In this document: positions 8,645 to 18,707 of the stretch, piece after piece | Numbering within the stretch: position 1 is the first letter of the stretch | How the letters are laid out: each line of letters opens with the position of its first letter | The notes under the pieces: generated by a model | Told to the model about the DNA's origin: nothing | Database searches by the model: none | The model's input: only the letters and a program-made list of their open reading frames with translations | Position numbers and translations under genes: made by a program | IMG/VR virus record: IMGVR_UViG_3300017746_000073 | Location: 1-31,723 of that record | DNA: 31,723 bases | Origin: a virus | Direction: 5' to 3' (one strand)

Positions 8645-9949
8645 ATGCCAGAGATTGTTGTTCAACCATACACCCCACCTCAACCAAGTGGAGGCTTAAT
8701 TACGGAAACTAATGAGATATATTACAGCGGAGAACAAACTGTTTTAATTGTAGATCCTGTTGTTAACAGTAATGGCGATCAAACATATGGCAATGCGATA
8801 GAGTTAGGTTTTGATACAGAGTTAATTTATTATACAAACGATCTTACAGATGCAAATTTTAATAGAAACAATTTTAAAATATTTAAAAACGTATCGCCTA
8901 ATAATATTTCTAATGTTGAGAACTACGTAGAATATACAGTTCAAAATGGTTTTCCTGAAATTGGTTCAGTGGGGAATGTTTTTCAAGGTTATCTTAGTAA
9001 AAATATTTTAATTTTAGATTCTGAAGAATTTAATTTTGGAGATATATACAAAATAAAACTTAATACTCCACAAAAGCAACAAAACTTTGGAGGATATTCT
9101 TATATTAAACTAAGCGATATTATAAATAATTTTTTAGTTGCATACGTTGGAGAGGGTAAATTAATACCAGATGTTAAAAGAACAGACGTTATATTTCATG
9201 CTAAAAGAGCTTTACAAGAATTTAGCTATGATACACTTAAAAGCATTAAATCTCAAGAACTAAATATACCACCTAGCTTGAGTGTTATACTACCTCAGGA
9301 TTATGTTAATCATGTTAGATGCTCTTGGATAGATAGCTTAGGTGTACAACATATTATATATCCAGTAAATAACTTAACTTCAAATCCTTATACTATTCCA
9401 CTGCAAAGTCAAGACGGAGTTCCTAATCAGGATAACTTTGGAGAGAACTTACAAGGAGATTCTCTTACCGAAGAAAGATGGAAAAGCGCTAATGATAAAA
9501 AAATAACAGGTGTTTTTAGAAACTACGAAGACGTTAGTGAATTTGGTTGGTATGGCTACGACTGGGGTTGGGGAGGTTTTTACGGTAAAAGATACGGTTT
9601 AAAACCAGAAACAACTCAAATAAATGGCTGGTATAATATAAACGAAAGAGAAGGTAAAATTTCTTTTAGCAGCGACTTGTGCGAAAAGTTAATTATATTA
9701 GAATACATATCAGACGGTTTAGCGTACGACTTGGATACTAAAGTTCCAAAAATGGCTGAAGACGCTATGTATGCTTACATAAATTACGGTGTTCTAGCTA
9801 GTAGATCAAACGTACAAGAATACATAGTCAATAGATATAAGAGAGAGAAAAGCGCTAAACTTAGAAATGCTAAAATAAGACTATCTAATATTAAGCTTGA
9901 TGAGTTTGTTCAAGTAATGAGAGGAAAGTCTAAATGGATAAAACATTAA
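8645..9949 (+). CDS. Putative neck/tail adaptor (ring) protein
   Basis: This 434-aa protein follows the preceding neck gene at 6 bp and precedes the giant tail gene at 6 bp, so the three are probably translated together. After a Pro/Gly-rich beta N-terminus, residues about 155-225 hold a well-structured segment (KLSDIINNFLVAYVGEGK, then AKRALQEFSYDTL and LPQDYVNHVRCSWID) of a type common in structural proteins of environmental phages. An aromatic/Gly-rich stretch (FGWYGYDWGWGGFYGKRYG) lies near residues 299-317. The C-terminus is helical and basic. A tail-tube or adaptor role similar to podovirus tubular protein A is likely but not proven. Confidence 0.5.
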   Translation: MPEIVVQPYTPPQPSGGLITETNEIYYSGEQTVLIVDPVVNSNGDQTYGNAIELGFDTELIYYTNDLTDANFNRNNFKIFKNVSPNNISNVENYVEYTVQNGFPEIGSVGNVFQGYLSKNILILDSEEFNFGDIYKIKLNTPQKQQNFGGYSYIKLSDIINNFLVAYVGEGKLIPDVKRTDVIFHAKRALQEFSYDTLKSIKSQELNIPPSLSVILPQDYVNHVRCSWIDSLGVQHIIYPVNNLTSNPYTIPLQSQDGVPNQDNFGENLQGDSLTEERWKSANDKKITGVFRNYEDVSEFGWYGYDWGWGGFYGKRYGLKPETTQINGWYNINEREGKISFSSDLCEKLIILEYISDGLAYDLDTKVPKMAEDAMYAYINYGVLASRSNVQEYIVNRYKREKSAKLRNAKIRLSNIKLDEFVQVMRGKSKWIKH

Positions 9950-9955
9950 AATTTA

Positions 9956-12900
9956 ATGGCAGAAATTAAAAATAGTTTCTTAAAGTCAAAAATGAATAGG
10001 GATCTAGACGATAGATTAATCCCTAATGGCGAGTATAGAGACGCTATGAATATATCGGTTGGAAGATCAGAAGCAGATGACGTAGGCGCTTTAGAAAACA
10101 TTAGAGGTAATTCTAGATTACTAGGATTAGGTTCTAGGTTTGGAGAGTGTATAGGTCAATTTTTTGATGACACGGGTAATAGAATATTTCAATTTTACAC
10201 AAACTACTTAGATCCTCAACCTAATGAATTAACTAAAGCGCCTGATACTTCTTTATGCGCTATCACTGTTGTCAATTTTAATGGAAATATAAGTGAGCAA
10301 ATTTTAGTTCAAGGTAGCTTTTTAAATTTTTCTCAAGGAAAAAACTTTTTAATACACTCTGTAAACTTAATAGAGAATCAATTATTTTGGACAGACAATA
10401 GAAATCAACCTAGAAAAATAAACATAGATTTAGCCGAAGCAGATAGATTTCACTACAATCAAGAGTGGCAAATATCAGTAGCTAAATTTGCTCCAATATA
10501 CGCGCCATCATTAATTCACCAAACAAGATTAAAGGTGAAATCAGATGTAACAGATGGTACAACTGTTGAATTAAATTTTTCTGAATCTACAAATAAAAAA
10601 GAATCTTTTTCAATAACAGATATGACTCTAATAGGAGGTGGTATAGATAGCTGTGATTTTGTTTATATAAAATCTGCAACTACATCTGCAGGAGAGGATT
10701 ATTATACATGTGAATTAAACAAACCTGTAACCTTAACCGCTGATACTGACGTTAGGTTATTAGGATCAACTATGAGCAACGAAAGCGAGGATCCTAATTG
10801 GCCTGGTGACCCCGATTATTTAGAATCAAGATACGTTAGATTTAGTTTTAGGTTTAAATATGAAGACGACGAGTATTCAGCTTTTGCTCCTTTTAGTCAA
10901 ATAGCTTTTATACCTCAACAAAAAGGTTATTTTATTGATGGCGATGAGAAAGATGCTTTTAGAAGCACAATAATAAGATGGTTCGAAAACAATGTAAACC
11001 AGGTCAAGTTAATATTAAGACTACCTAGTAGAGCTACAAGTTTAGAAAAAAAATATAAAGTTTCTAAAATAGATTTACTGTATAAAGAAAGTGAATCTAC
11101 TGTAGTTAAAGTTTTAGATACTGTAACTGTTCAAGAAGTAGCATCTTCATCGGGTGATGAAAATTACTATGAATATATTTATCAGTCTCAAAAACCTTAT
11201 AGATCTCTAGCTGAATCTCAAACAACAAGAGTGTACGATAGAGTACCTGTTAGAGCCTTAGCTCAAGAAGTTTCTGGTAATAGAGTAATGTATGGAAACT
11301 TTTTTGCAAACTGGACACCGCCATCTAGTATTAACTATAGATTAACGTATCAAGAGAAGGGAGATAATTTTGATAATTTTGTAGAATATCCTAATCACAC
11401 TGTTAAAGAAAATAGAAATTACCAAGTAGGTGTAGTTTTAGCTGACAAGTATAATAGACAATCTTCAGTAATACTTTCTTCTTTGGATTCTAGCGGAGAC
11501 GCGCAAGGCTTAAAGGGCTCCACAATATTTGCTCCATATACAACAGAGATAAACAAGGTAGATGTAAAATGTTATTTTGGTAAAGCTATAAGAATGCTTT
11601 TTCAAAACCAAATAACTTCTAAAAGAAATATTCCAGTAGGAACTCCTGGACTATACGCCGAGCAAATTAGCGACGGCTTTGCTATAACAGCTAGTACGCT
11701 TTCAAATCCTCAAGGCGGACCTTACGAATATACTTTTACAATAAACACTACCGCTGGTATAACAAACACCATACCACAAATTGGAGAATATTTAAGAGGT
11801 AAGTATTGTGACTATACAGTTATTACAAGCGTTTCAAGTCTTGGTTCAAATGAGTATAAAGTTAGAACAGAAGAGCCCATAGCTGATTCGTATATTTTTG
11901 ATTATTTAAATTTACCAGCTGGTACAGAAGATATTAAATTTGCTTACACAAGAAATCCTGAGGGTTGGTATTCTTATAAAATAGTCGTAAGACAGCAAGA
12001 GCAGGATTATTATAACGCTTATTTACCGGGTATATTAAGAGGCTATCCTTTAGATCAAACAGATGGTCAAACAGTAACATACACTGTAGATGACGAAAAC
12101 ACCGGGACAGTTGTGCTTCCTAATATACAACACGGTGTCAATACTACAGATTTCCCTGTTGGTGAAAGAGGATCAACAGCACACACAGTGTTGATCAATG
12201 ACAATATAAACAAAATACCAAGAGATTTATCTGAAGTAGGTCCTGATCAAAAACAATATAGAAGTAGTGTAGAAATATATGGAAGAGTAGAAAATTTTGA
12301 ATCAGTATGTGAGCTATCAGAAGAAACAGGTTATGTTGGTTTTGCTGCTCAGGCAATAGCAGACTATATATCATATGACAAAACAGATCCTAATCTACCT
12401 GCATGTATTCAAAGATTAAGAGTAGGAGATGGAGTAGAGGGAGTTGGAACTCAAGGCGCTGGTGCTACAGGTACAACATATCCAGATGACTGGATTAGAA
12501 GCACTGTAATAACAGAAATAGATACAGATTATGCAGAAACACTTATAGATACTGTTGATCAAAACTATGCCAATGTCAATGCCGTAGATCTTGATGCTCC
12601 CAATGGAACTCTTCAAACTTATTTTAACGAAGCTGGCGCTGGAGTAATAAGCGTATTAGACCTAGGCACTGGCCTAACGCCAGCTCAAGATCAAACCACC
12701 ATTGTTACAGTAAGTAATGTTACTGAGGTTCAAGGCGTTATGACCGTGACATTCAACACAACTGTTGATATGTTTAGCAATAGACAATATCAGTTTACAT
12801 ATCCTCAAGATGAAGGTAGAATATATTTTAAACCAAAACAATTAATACTTGCTGAGTCTGGAGGCAGTAGCAGTACGGGTATGTCTTGGAAATTTTTCTT

Positions 12901-15900
12901 AGAAGAAAATAGACAATACTATCCTACTAGAAAAGCAGACGTTGTAAGCACCATAGCAGACGCAAGAAACCTAGGTTTTTTACCTACTACACTTGATAAC
13001 ACTAGAGGAACTGCTTCTTTGAATTTATATAATTTAGAAACAAATCCTTTAATAGGTAGAATATCTACAGTTAATCCTATAGGCGTTGATGGTAATACTA
13101 TGGTACCATTTTTAGCTATATACGAGACACAACCAGTTGAATCTTCTTTAGAGGTTTTTTGGGAAACTGCTTCTAGCGGTTTAATCTCAGATTTAAATGA
13201 TGATGTATTACAAGGCTTTGATGGTATTGTTGGGTTTAGCGCTATAAATTATACTCATTATGAAAATCAAGATAGAAGCGGAACCAGTGTAGTTACAGGC
13301 GCTGAAGATTCAAAATGGGTTACAGACGCTTTCTTTGCTGTAGATAACAATGGAACTCAGCAGTCCACGATAAGTATATCATCTTTCTCTGTTACAAATG
13401 GTAACGGTCAAGAAATAGGTCAAAAATTTGAATTATTTGAAGACTACAACGCTGTTGCTGGGCAAATGAGAATAGCTATAGCGGATGATAATTTTGTTTT
13501 TAATAACGACGCTGATGTAGTAGAAAATTACACTTTCACCTTAGATGTATCGTACGAAGGAAGTATAAATCCATATGCTTTTAGTGGAAGATTAAGAAAC
13601 GTAGATCCTGAAATAGATCCCACGTGTGCTTCATACTCTGTTAACACAGTAGCTACTAATCCAAATCCTTTAGTTACCTTAACAGGTAATAATGGTTCTT
13701 TTGTAGAGTCAAATTCAGATTTATACTGGGAAATAAACCCCAGCAATCAACCTATAGAACCATCTAGCGGTGAACCTTATTTTATATTAGAAAACTCAGA
13801 GAACACCGCTATAATATCTATAAACCCAGGATTAGACGAACCACCACCACAAGCAGTTTATAATCTAACGATAAGATTAATAGATGCTTATAATTTTGTT
13901 TTAAATCAACCTACTGGTACTTTAGATGCTGGTGATTTTGACAGCAAGCTAGACACATGTGATCAAGTTGGTTCTAATTTAGATATAAACGTAGGAGCTC
14001 AGCCACTACCAGCCTGCCTGCAAACAAGTGGTAATGGAATAGAGGGAGGTATAGATTTATTTTCTGACATTGCTTTAAGCGGTAATGGATTTAGAGCCGG
14101 TTATTCTTTTGATCCTTTTATTGAAGATCCTATTGGTTATTATCAAGACCCTACCACTGGGTGTATAGAAGCATTTAGAAATTATCCAAATCAATCAAAT
14201 GGGTATCCTGGTAGTTTTGTATATGGTGCTGTTTACACAGGAAGAACAGATATATTAAATATGGGTAATATACAACCTAATCCCTACACTCCGCCTTTAT
14301 TGCCTCCAGTTGGGCCAGGTGGTGTATTTGATCCAACAGTAGGTGGTTGGTTATATGAAAATGCAGATACAGATACTGGAAATACTTTAGCATCGCTGGG
14401 TCTTCCTTCTGTTGATGCAAATGGAAATCCTACTAGCACTACAAATCCTAGCGCAAAGCCATCACCGTTTATGTTGATTCATTTAGATGCAATTGCTGGA
14501 GCTGATCCTCAAGCTACTAATATATGTGAGCCACCGGCTAGATGTTGTCAAAACTTTACTGATGCGGGTTGTACTCAGGGTGTCATGAGGTTTAAAATGA
14601 TGACTATGACAAATCCCATGGAGTGTTATAGATATGATGTCCAATGTTCTGGGCAACCACAACCGGCTTATTCTCAATTTGGGCAAGGTATAAGTGGCGG
14701 TAGAATGAGATTTCATATTTTTCATAGAGAGCTATCTGATCAAATACCAAATCCAAATGAATGGCAAAAAGTAAACCACAGCAATAAAGATGCAACTTTA
14801 AATTACACTACAAGTTCTCCATTTGGTGCTGGTCAAAATGGTATATCAGCTTCATCTTGGCAGCGAATTCAAAGAGTTGATGGATCATTCTCAGCGGCTT
14901 ATCAAGCTGAGGCTTCATCTGCATTTTCTATAGATTGCACGGAAAGACCAGGTGAATATTATATAATATTTACCTATTACCATGCTGGTGGAACCTACTC
15001 TGGTTGTGGAAATGGAAGAGCATGGGTTCGTTTTATGGATGGTAACTTTACATATCCAAACGGCCCAGAAGGAGCTGAGCCATTAGCTAGACCAGCAGGT
15101 GCATATTACACTGGATTAACAGCTATACCAGGCGTTAGCAATGAAGCTAAAACAATAGAGTTTCTTGGAAACGGATTAACAGGTGAGCAATCAGATCCAG
15201 GTGGTTTTGGTTTTAAGTGGGAAAACCTAGGTATATCTGCTACAAACGGAGCTTTATATAATGATGACGTAGAAGACAATTGGTCTTCTAACTTAGACTC
15301 ACAAAGTAGTTTAAATATAGTGCTAGATGATCTTAGACCGTTAATATCAGCAGGACAAGGTATATTTACTGAAGAGTCATTTTCAACTACACCTACTGTT
15401 TCAATGTCAACTGCTCAAGAAAACTTTACGTGGGATTCTACGACTAATACACTTGTAGTTAATTACGATCCAAGCTTGTCAGTTGGTAGAATTCCTATAG
15501 CTCCATGCCGTGTTCAATATGAAGGCTTGTCTTATAATGGAGTCAGTGCTTGTCCTACAGATACAACTACTTATTCCGGAAACATAACCAGTGTAGACGA
15601 AGATAACAACACCATGACAATTAACGTTCAAGGCGGTACTAATAAACCGGGAATTTTTGCACCAGGAGCTACTTGCGCGCCAGACCAACCAGATCCAGTT
15701 GTGTTTATTATGCAAGACTTCCGTGGAAACGCCCTGCCTAAAACTTACGTTACCTCTGTAACCACGCAAGATACTGACACTAAAACTAGTTTAACAATAG
15801 CTAGTGATTTTAGTTTTGCTAATGGTGAAAAGCTTTGGTTTTTAACAGATCAATATCCTGGAGGTATAAGCAATGCTAGTTCTGCAATGTCTGAAAGCGG

Positions 15901-16471
15901 AACATATCCAGATCCTCCTGGTAATTTAGTTGTAGGAAATCAATACGGCTCAGGCTTGATATATGGCAACTCGGCATTTCCAGACGTTGTTAGTTCTTTC
16001 TACACAGATATTAATTTAACTCAGCCATACGTTCCAGATAGACCAGAAAGATATATATTAGTAAGTGGTGGAGAAGGAACTGGGGTTGGCTATCGAGGAT
16101 TATACTATAGCTCAACCGATTCTTTTCAAACCTTCCCCTTTAATAATGGTTTAGCAAATAGTGACGCAGGAAGCCCCGTTTATAACAGTCAAAACTATGG
16201 TCCATCTAACGCTCCAGAAGACGGTGCTCCATTCCCAACCGTTGGTGTAGCAGGCCAACCACCAGCAGATCCTTTTAGAAGATACAAGGGTTATGGAGGA
16301 TATAAAATGATAATAAAGCTAGATCAGTATGGTAAAATAGTTCCTAACGAGCAAGGTTATAGAAAGATATATCTTCAAGGATTTGGTGGTGTTGATGATC
16401 CTGAAACACAAACAAAAGCACAACCAGGTAGAGTTAACCAGCTATTTACTCACTATACCGTGAGCTCTTAG
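9956..16471 (+). CDS. Giant tail protein with stabilisation-protein-like N-terminus
   Basis: This 2171-aa virion protein starts with a segment (about residues 8-55, including KMNRDLDDRLIPNGEYRDAM and a VGALENIRGN element) of the kind that opens tail stabilisation or tubular proteins in many environmental podoviruses, where it seats on the neck. It continues as a long Asn/Thr/Ser/Gly-rich beta chain with few helices, typical of tail nozzle or host-recognition domains. A Cys cluster near residues 1524-1560 (CEPPARCCQNF, then further Cys) could form disulphides or bind metal. The C-terminal half has many repeated beta-type stretches and may contact the host surface. It ends in TAG. The following 558-aa gene looks like the missing C-terminal part of such a protein. 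Confidence 0.65.
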   Translation: MAEIKNSFLKSKMNRDLDDRLIPNGEYRDAMNISVGRSEADDVGALENIRGNSRLLGLGSRFGECIGQFFDDTGNRIFQFYTNYLDPQPNELTKAPDTSLCAITVVNFNGNISEQILVQGSFLNFSQGKNFLIHSVNLIENQLFWTDNRNQPRKINIDLAEADRFHYNQEWQISVAKFAPIYAPSLIHQTRLKVKSDVTDGTTVELNFSESTNKKESFSITDMTLIGGGIDSCDFVYIKSATTSAGEDYYTCELNKPVTLTADTDVRLLGSTMSNESEDPNWPGDPDYLESRYVRFSFRFKYEDDEYSAFAPFSQIAFIPQQKGYFIDGDEKDAFRSTIIRWFENNVNQVKLILRLPSRATSLEKKYKVSKIDLLYKESESTVVKVLDTVTVQEVASSSGDENYYEYIYQSQKPYRSLAESQTTRVYDRVPVRALAQEVSGNRVMYGNFFANWTPPSSINYRLTYQEKGDNFDNFVEYPNHTVKENRNYQVGVVLADKYNRQSSVILSSLDSSGDAQGLKGSTIFAPYTTEINKVDVKCYFGKAIRMLFQNQITSKRNIPVGTPGLYAEQISDGFAITASTLSNPQGGPYEYTFTINTTAGITNTIPQIGEYLRGKYCDYTVITSVSSLGSNEYKVRTEEPIADSYIFDYLNLPAGTEDIKFAYTRNPEGWYSYKIVVRQQEQDYYNAYLPGILRGYPLDQTDGQTVTYTVDDENTGTVVLPNIQHGVNTTDFPVGERGSTAHTVLINDNINKIPRDLSEVGPDQKQYRSSVEIYGRVENFESVCELSEETGYVGFAAQAIADYISYDKTDPNLPACIQRLRVGDGVEGVGTQGAGATGTTYPDDWIRSTVITEIDTDYAETLIDTVDQNYANVNAVDLDAPNGTLQTYFNEAGAGVISVLDLGTGLTPAQDQTTIVTVSNVTEVQGVMTVTFNTTVDMFSNRQYQFTYPQDEGRIYFKPKQLILAESGGSSSTGMSWKFFLEENRQYYPTRKADVVSTIADARNLGFLPTTLDNTRGTASLNLYNLETNPLIGRISTVNPIGVDGNTMVPFLAIYETQPVESSLEVFWETASSGLISDLNDDVLQGFDGIVGFSAINYTHYENQDRSGTSVVTGAEDSKWVTDAFFAVDNNGTQQSTISISSFSVTNGNGQEIGQKFELFEDYNAVAGQMRIAIADDNFVFNNDADVVENYTFTLDVSYEGSINPYAFSGRLRNVDPEIDPTCASYSVNTVATNPNPLVTLTGNNGSFVESNSDLYWEINPSNQPIEPSSGEPYFILENSENTAIISINPGLDEPPPQAVYNLTIRLIDAYNFVLNQPTGTLDAGDFDSKLDTCDQVGSNLDINVGAQPLPACLQTSGNGIEGGIDLFSDIALSGNGFRAGYSFDPFIEDPIGYYQDPTTGCIEAFRNYPNQSNGYPGSFVYGAVYTGRTDILNMGNIQPNPYTPPLLPPVGPGGVFDPTVGGWLYENADTDTGNTLASLGLPSVDANGNPTSTTNPSAKPSPFMLIHLDAIAGADPQATNICEPPARCCQNFTDAGCTQGVMRFKMMTMTNPMECYRYDVQCSGQPQPAYSQFGQGISGGRMRFHIFHRELSDQIPNPNEWQKVNHSNKDATLNYTTSSPFGAGQNGISASSWQRIQRVDGSFSAAYQAEASSAFSIDCTERPGEYYIIFTYYHAGGTYSGCGNGRAWVRFMDGNFTYPNGPEGAEPLARPAGAYYTGLTAIPGVSNEAKTIEFLGNGLTGEQSDPGGFGFKWENLGISATNGALYNDDVEDNWSSNLDSQSSLNIVLDDLRPLISAGQGIFTEESFSTTPTVSMSTAQENFTWDSTTNTLVVNYDPSLSVGRIPIAPCRVQYEGLSYNGVSACPTDTTTYSGNITSVDEDNNTMTINVQGGTNKPGIFAPGATCAPDQPDPVVFIMQDFRGNALPKTYVTSVTTQDTDTKTSLTIASDFSFANGEKLWFLTDQYPGGISNASSAMSESGTYPDPPGNLVVGNQYGSGLIYGNSAFPDVVSSFYTDINLTQPYVPDRPERYILVSGGEGTGVGYRGLYYSSTDSFQTFPFNNGLANSDAGSPVYNSQNYGPSNAPEDGAPFPTVGVAGQPPADPFRRYKGYGGYKMIIKLDQYGKIVPNEQGYRKIYLQGFGGVDDPETQTKAQPGRVNQLFTHYTVSS

Positions 16472-16503
16472 TTAAAATAAATAAAAACAAGTGATAATAA
16501 AGT

Positions 16504-18180
16504 ATGTCAGCTACTATTGAATTAAAATATTTTAACTCTTTTTGGATAAAGAAGATGGACACTATAATGGATGTTAGAGACACAAAAGCTCAGGTGCTAA
16601 GTGCTCAAACAGACTCTACTGTTATACCTTTAGTGGCGCCGAATAATTTAATAGGTGTAGGTCAAAGAGTAAAAAATCCAACGCTTCAACAAACAATACC
16701 TGATTTTACATATGTTGAGTCGGTTGATATGGTTTCAAGTCCTCCAACAATTACGCTAACAAAAGCAATTGATGCGGAGGCTTTAGAGCAAATAGATTTT
16801 GGACCTATAGAAGATTTTAAAAATATACCAAATGCGTACGCTAGCTCACCAGAAAGTGATTGGTATGCTGAAGAGTCTAGAATAAGAGGAGGTTACAACA
16901 ATACAAATGTAGACCTAGGAGTAAAAGCTTATATTGTAGAAGAAGATACAACTCAAAACCACAGATCTAATTCAATAATATACTCAGGTATATTTAATTC
17001 TAATACTGGGGTGAATGAAACAAATCAATTTCCAACTGGTCAAGATATAACAAGAGCTGTAGATCCTAGAAATGGTACTATACAAAAGCTTTACTCAGAA
17101 GACACTAATTTAATAGTGTTTCAAGAAAATAAAGTTAATAGAGCTTTGATAGATAAAGATGCTATATACACGGCTGAGGGTGGACAGCTTACTACGTCTG
17201 GAGAAATGGTAATAGGTCAAATAGTACCATACGCTGGAAACTATGGTATAAGTACTAATCCGGAATCTTTTGCGGTCTATGGATATAGAAAATACTTTGC
17301 AGATAGAACAAGAAGCGCTATATTGAGGTTATCACAAGACGGTATAACTGAAATATCTAACTACGGCATGTTTGATTATTTTAGAGATAATTTAGCAAAC
17401 GTAGGAAATGATGGAAAAATAATTGGCGGTTGGGATATGCATACAAAACAGTATACAATATCTATGCAACCCCCAACTAACGTAGGCCCTAGCACTTTAG
17501 GCTTTGATGAAACTGTGTTGGGTTGGACTAGTAGGTTTAGTTATATACCAAATTTAATGGGTAGTTTAAGAGATAATTTCTACTCTACTAAAGACGCTGT
17601 GCTATGGGAACACTATAGCCCTGCTGCTAATTACTCTACTTTTTACGGGTATACCCAACCATCCACTGTTACTTTTGTTTTTAACGCTAAGCCTTCTTTG
17701 TCTAAAAACTTTAAAACCATAAACTATGAAGGTTCACCTAACTGGCAGTCTAATATAACTAGCCTTGATTCAAACGGTATAGTATTAAATGGGCCACAAC
17801 AAGCTAACGACATAAGAACACTGTCTAATATAGAAGGAACAGTTGGTACATCTTCTGCAGTTAGCACTTACAGCGGCGATACAGGTACTTATATAGCTCC
17901 TTTTGTTCAAGTAACTAATTTATTAGACATGGAAAATTCTTTGTTTGTAAATAGCTTTAAGAAAAAAGAAGATAAGTACTTTGCTAATATATTCAATGCT
18001 AGCAAGCCAAAACCAGGTGAAATTTTAAATGGTGAATCCATGACAGGCTTAAAAGGCTTTTATCTTACAGTTGTAATGCAGGTTAATAATAGCATGTATT
18101 CTCAAGGAAAAGGTTCACCAGGAAATCAACCTGCTGAATTATTTGCTGTATCAACAAACTACGACGCGTCGTCATATTAA
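16504..18180 (+). CDS. Tail stabilisation-like protein, C-terminal-type partner
   Basis: This 558-aa protein lies 32 bp after the giant tail gene. Its central region (about residues 195-330) contains NGTIQKLYSEDTNLIVFQEN, PYAGNYGISTNPESFAVYGY, RKYFADRTRSAILRLSQDGI and EISNYGMFDYFRDNL. These are propeller-like repeats of the type that in other phages form the later part of a stabilisation or tubular B-like tail protein. It therefore probably assembles with the upstream 2171-aa protein into the tail nozzle. The assignment rests on motif style and position. The N-terminus (residues 1-110) is beta-rich, with no membrane segment or enzyme motif. It has its own ATG with an AT-rich leader. Confidence 0.55.
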   Translation: MSATIELKYFNSFWIKKMDTIMDVRDTKAQVLSAQTDSTVIPLVAPNNLIGVGQRVKNPTLQQTIPDFTYVESVDMVSSPPTITLTKAIDAEALEQIDFGPIEDFKNIPNAYASSPESDWYAEESRIRGGYNNTNVDLGVKAYIVEEDTTQNHRSNSIIYSGIFNSNTGVNETNQFPTGQDITRAVDPRNGTIQKLYSEDTNLIVFQENKVNRALIDKDAIYTAEGGQLTTSGEMVIGQIVPYAGNYGISTNPESFAVYGYRKYFADRTRSAILRLSQDGITEISNYGMFDYFRDNLANVGNDGKIIGGWDMHTKQYTISMQPPTNVGPSTLGFDETVLGWTSRFSYIPNLMGSLRDNFYSTKDAVLWEHYSPAANYSTFYGYTQPSTVTFVFNAKPSLSKNFKTINYEGSPNWQSNITSLDSNGIVLNGPQQANDIRTLSNIEGTVGTSSAVSTYSGDTGTYIAPFVQVTNLLDMENSLFVNSFKKKEDKYFANIFNASKPKPGEILNGESMTGLKGFYLTVVMQVNNSMYSQGKGSPGNQPAELFAVSTNYDASSY

Positions 18181-18190
18181 ATTTAATTAA

Positions 18191-18706
18191 ATGAGTAAGT
18201 TAAAAAAAAATAACTACACTCTAGAAGAAATAAACAAAATAGAATATTTTAGAGATGAAGTTATAAAGCTCGAAAAACAATTAATAGAAATGGGTAGCTT
18301 AGGAGATCCTGAAAACCCAGGTAAATGTAAAGAGCTAAATAAAATAAATCCACTAAAGCATACGTTTGCAGGTGGGTGCTATATAAGAGAAATTAATTGT
18401 CCAGCCGGACAAATACTAACAACAGCAATACACAAAAAAGAACATCCTTATTTTGTTATAAAAGGAAAAGTATCAGTATTGACTGAAAATGGTATAAAAG
18501 AAATTACAGCTCCTTTTTATGGAGTTACTAAACCAGGAACTAAAAGAGTAGTTTTTGTTCACGAAGATTGTACATGGGTTACTGTTCATAGAACTGACAG
18601 CACGGATGTAGATGAAGTTTTAGACGAAGTGTTAGCAAAGACATTTGAAGATCCTGAAGTTAGTTTTAAAAAAATAAAAAAACAATTACAATTAAAAAAT
18701 AAGTAA
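18191..18706 (+). CDS. Small cupin-fold virion-associated protein
   Basis: This 171-aa protein has a helical, charged first 40 residues and then a single beta domain. In that domain, HKKEHPYFVIKGKVSVLTEN, APFYGVTKPGTKRVVFVHED and CTWVTVHRTD correspond in style to the two cupin (RmlC-like jelly roll) motifs, including candidate His residues. The ending TDVDEVLDEVLAKTFEDPE is also of a type often seen in small phage proteins encoded beside ejection-protein genes. It is likely structural rather than enzymatic, because the canonical HxH metal motif is not intact. It lies 10 bp after the tail gene, and the next gene follows its stop after 1 bp. Confidence 0.6.
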   Translation: MSKLKKNNYTLEEINKIEYFRDEVIKLEKQLIEMGSLGDPENPGKCKELNKINPLKHTFAGGCYIREINCPAGQILTTAIHKKEHPYFVIKGKVSVLTENGIKEITAPFYGVTKPGTKRVVFVHEDCTWVTVHRTDSTDVDEVLDEVLAKTFEDPEVSFKKIKKQLQLKNK

Positions 18707-18707
18707 T

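Noticed and set aside
16449-16464. Short inverted repeat CTCAC/GTGAG at the end of the giant tail gene
   Set aside because: Only 5 bp of stem and no U-run; too weak to call a terminator.
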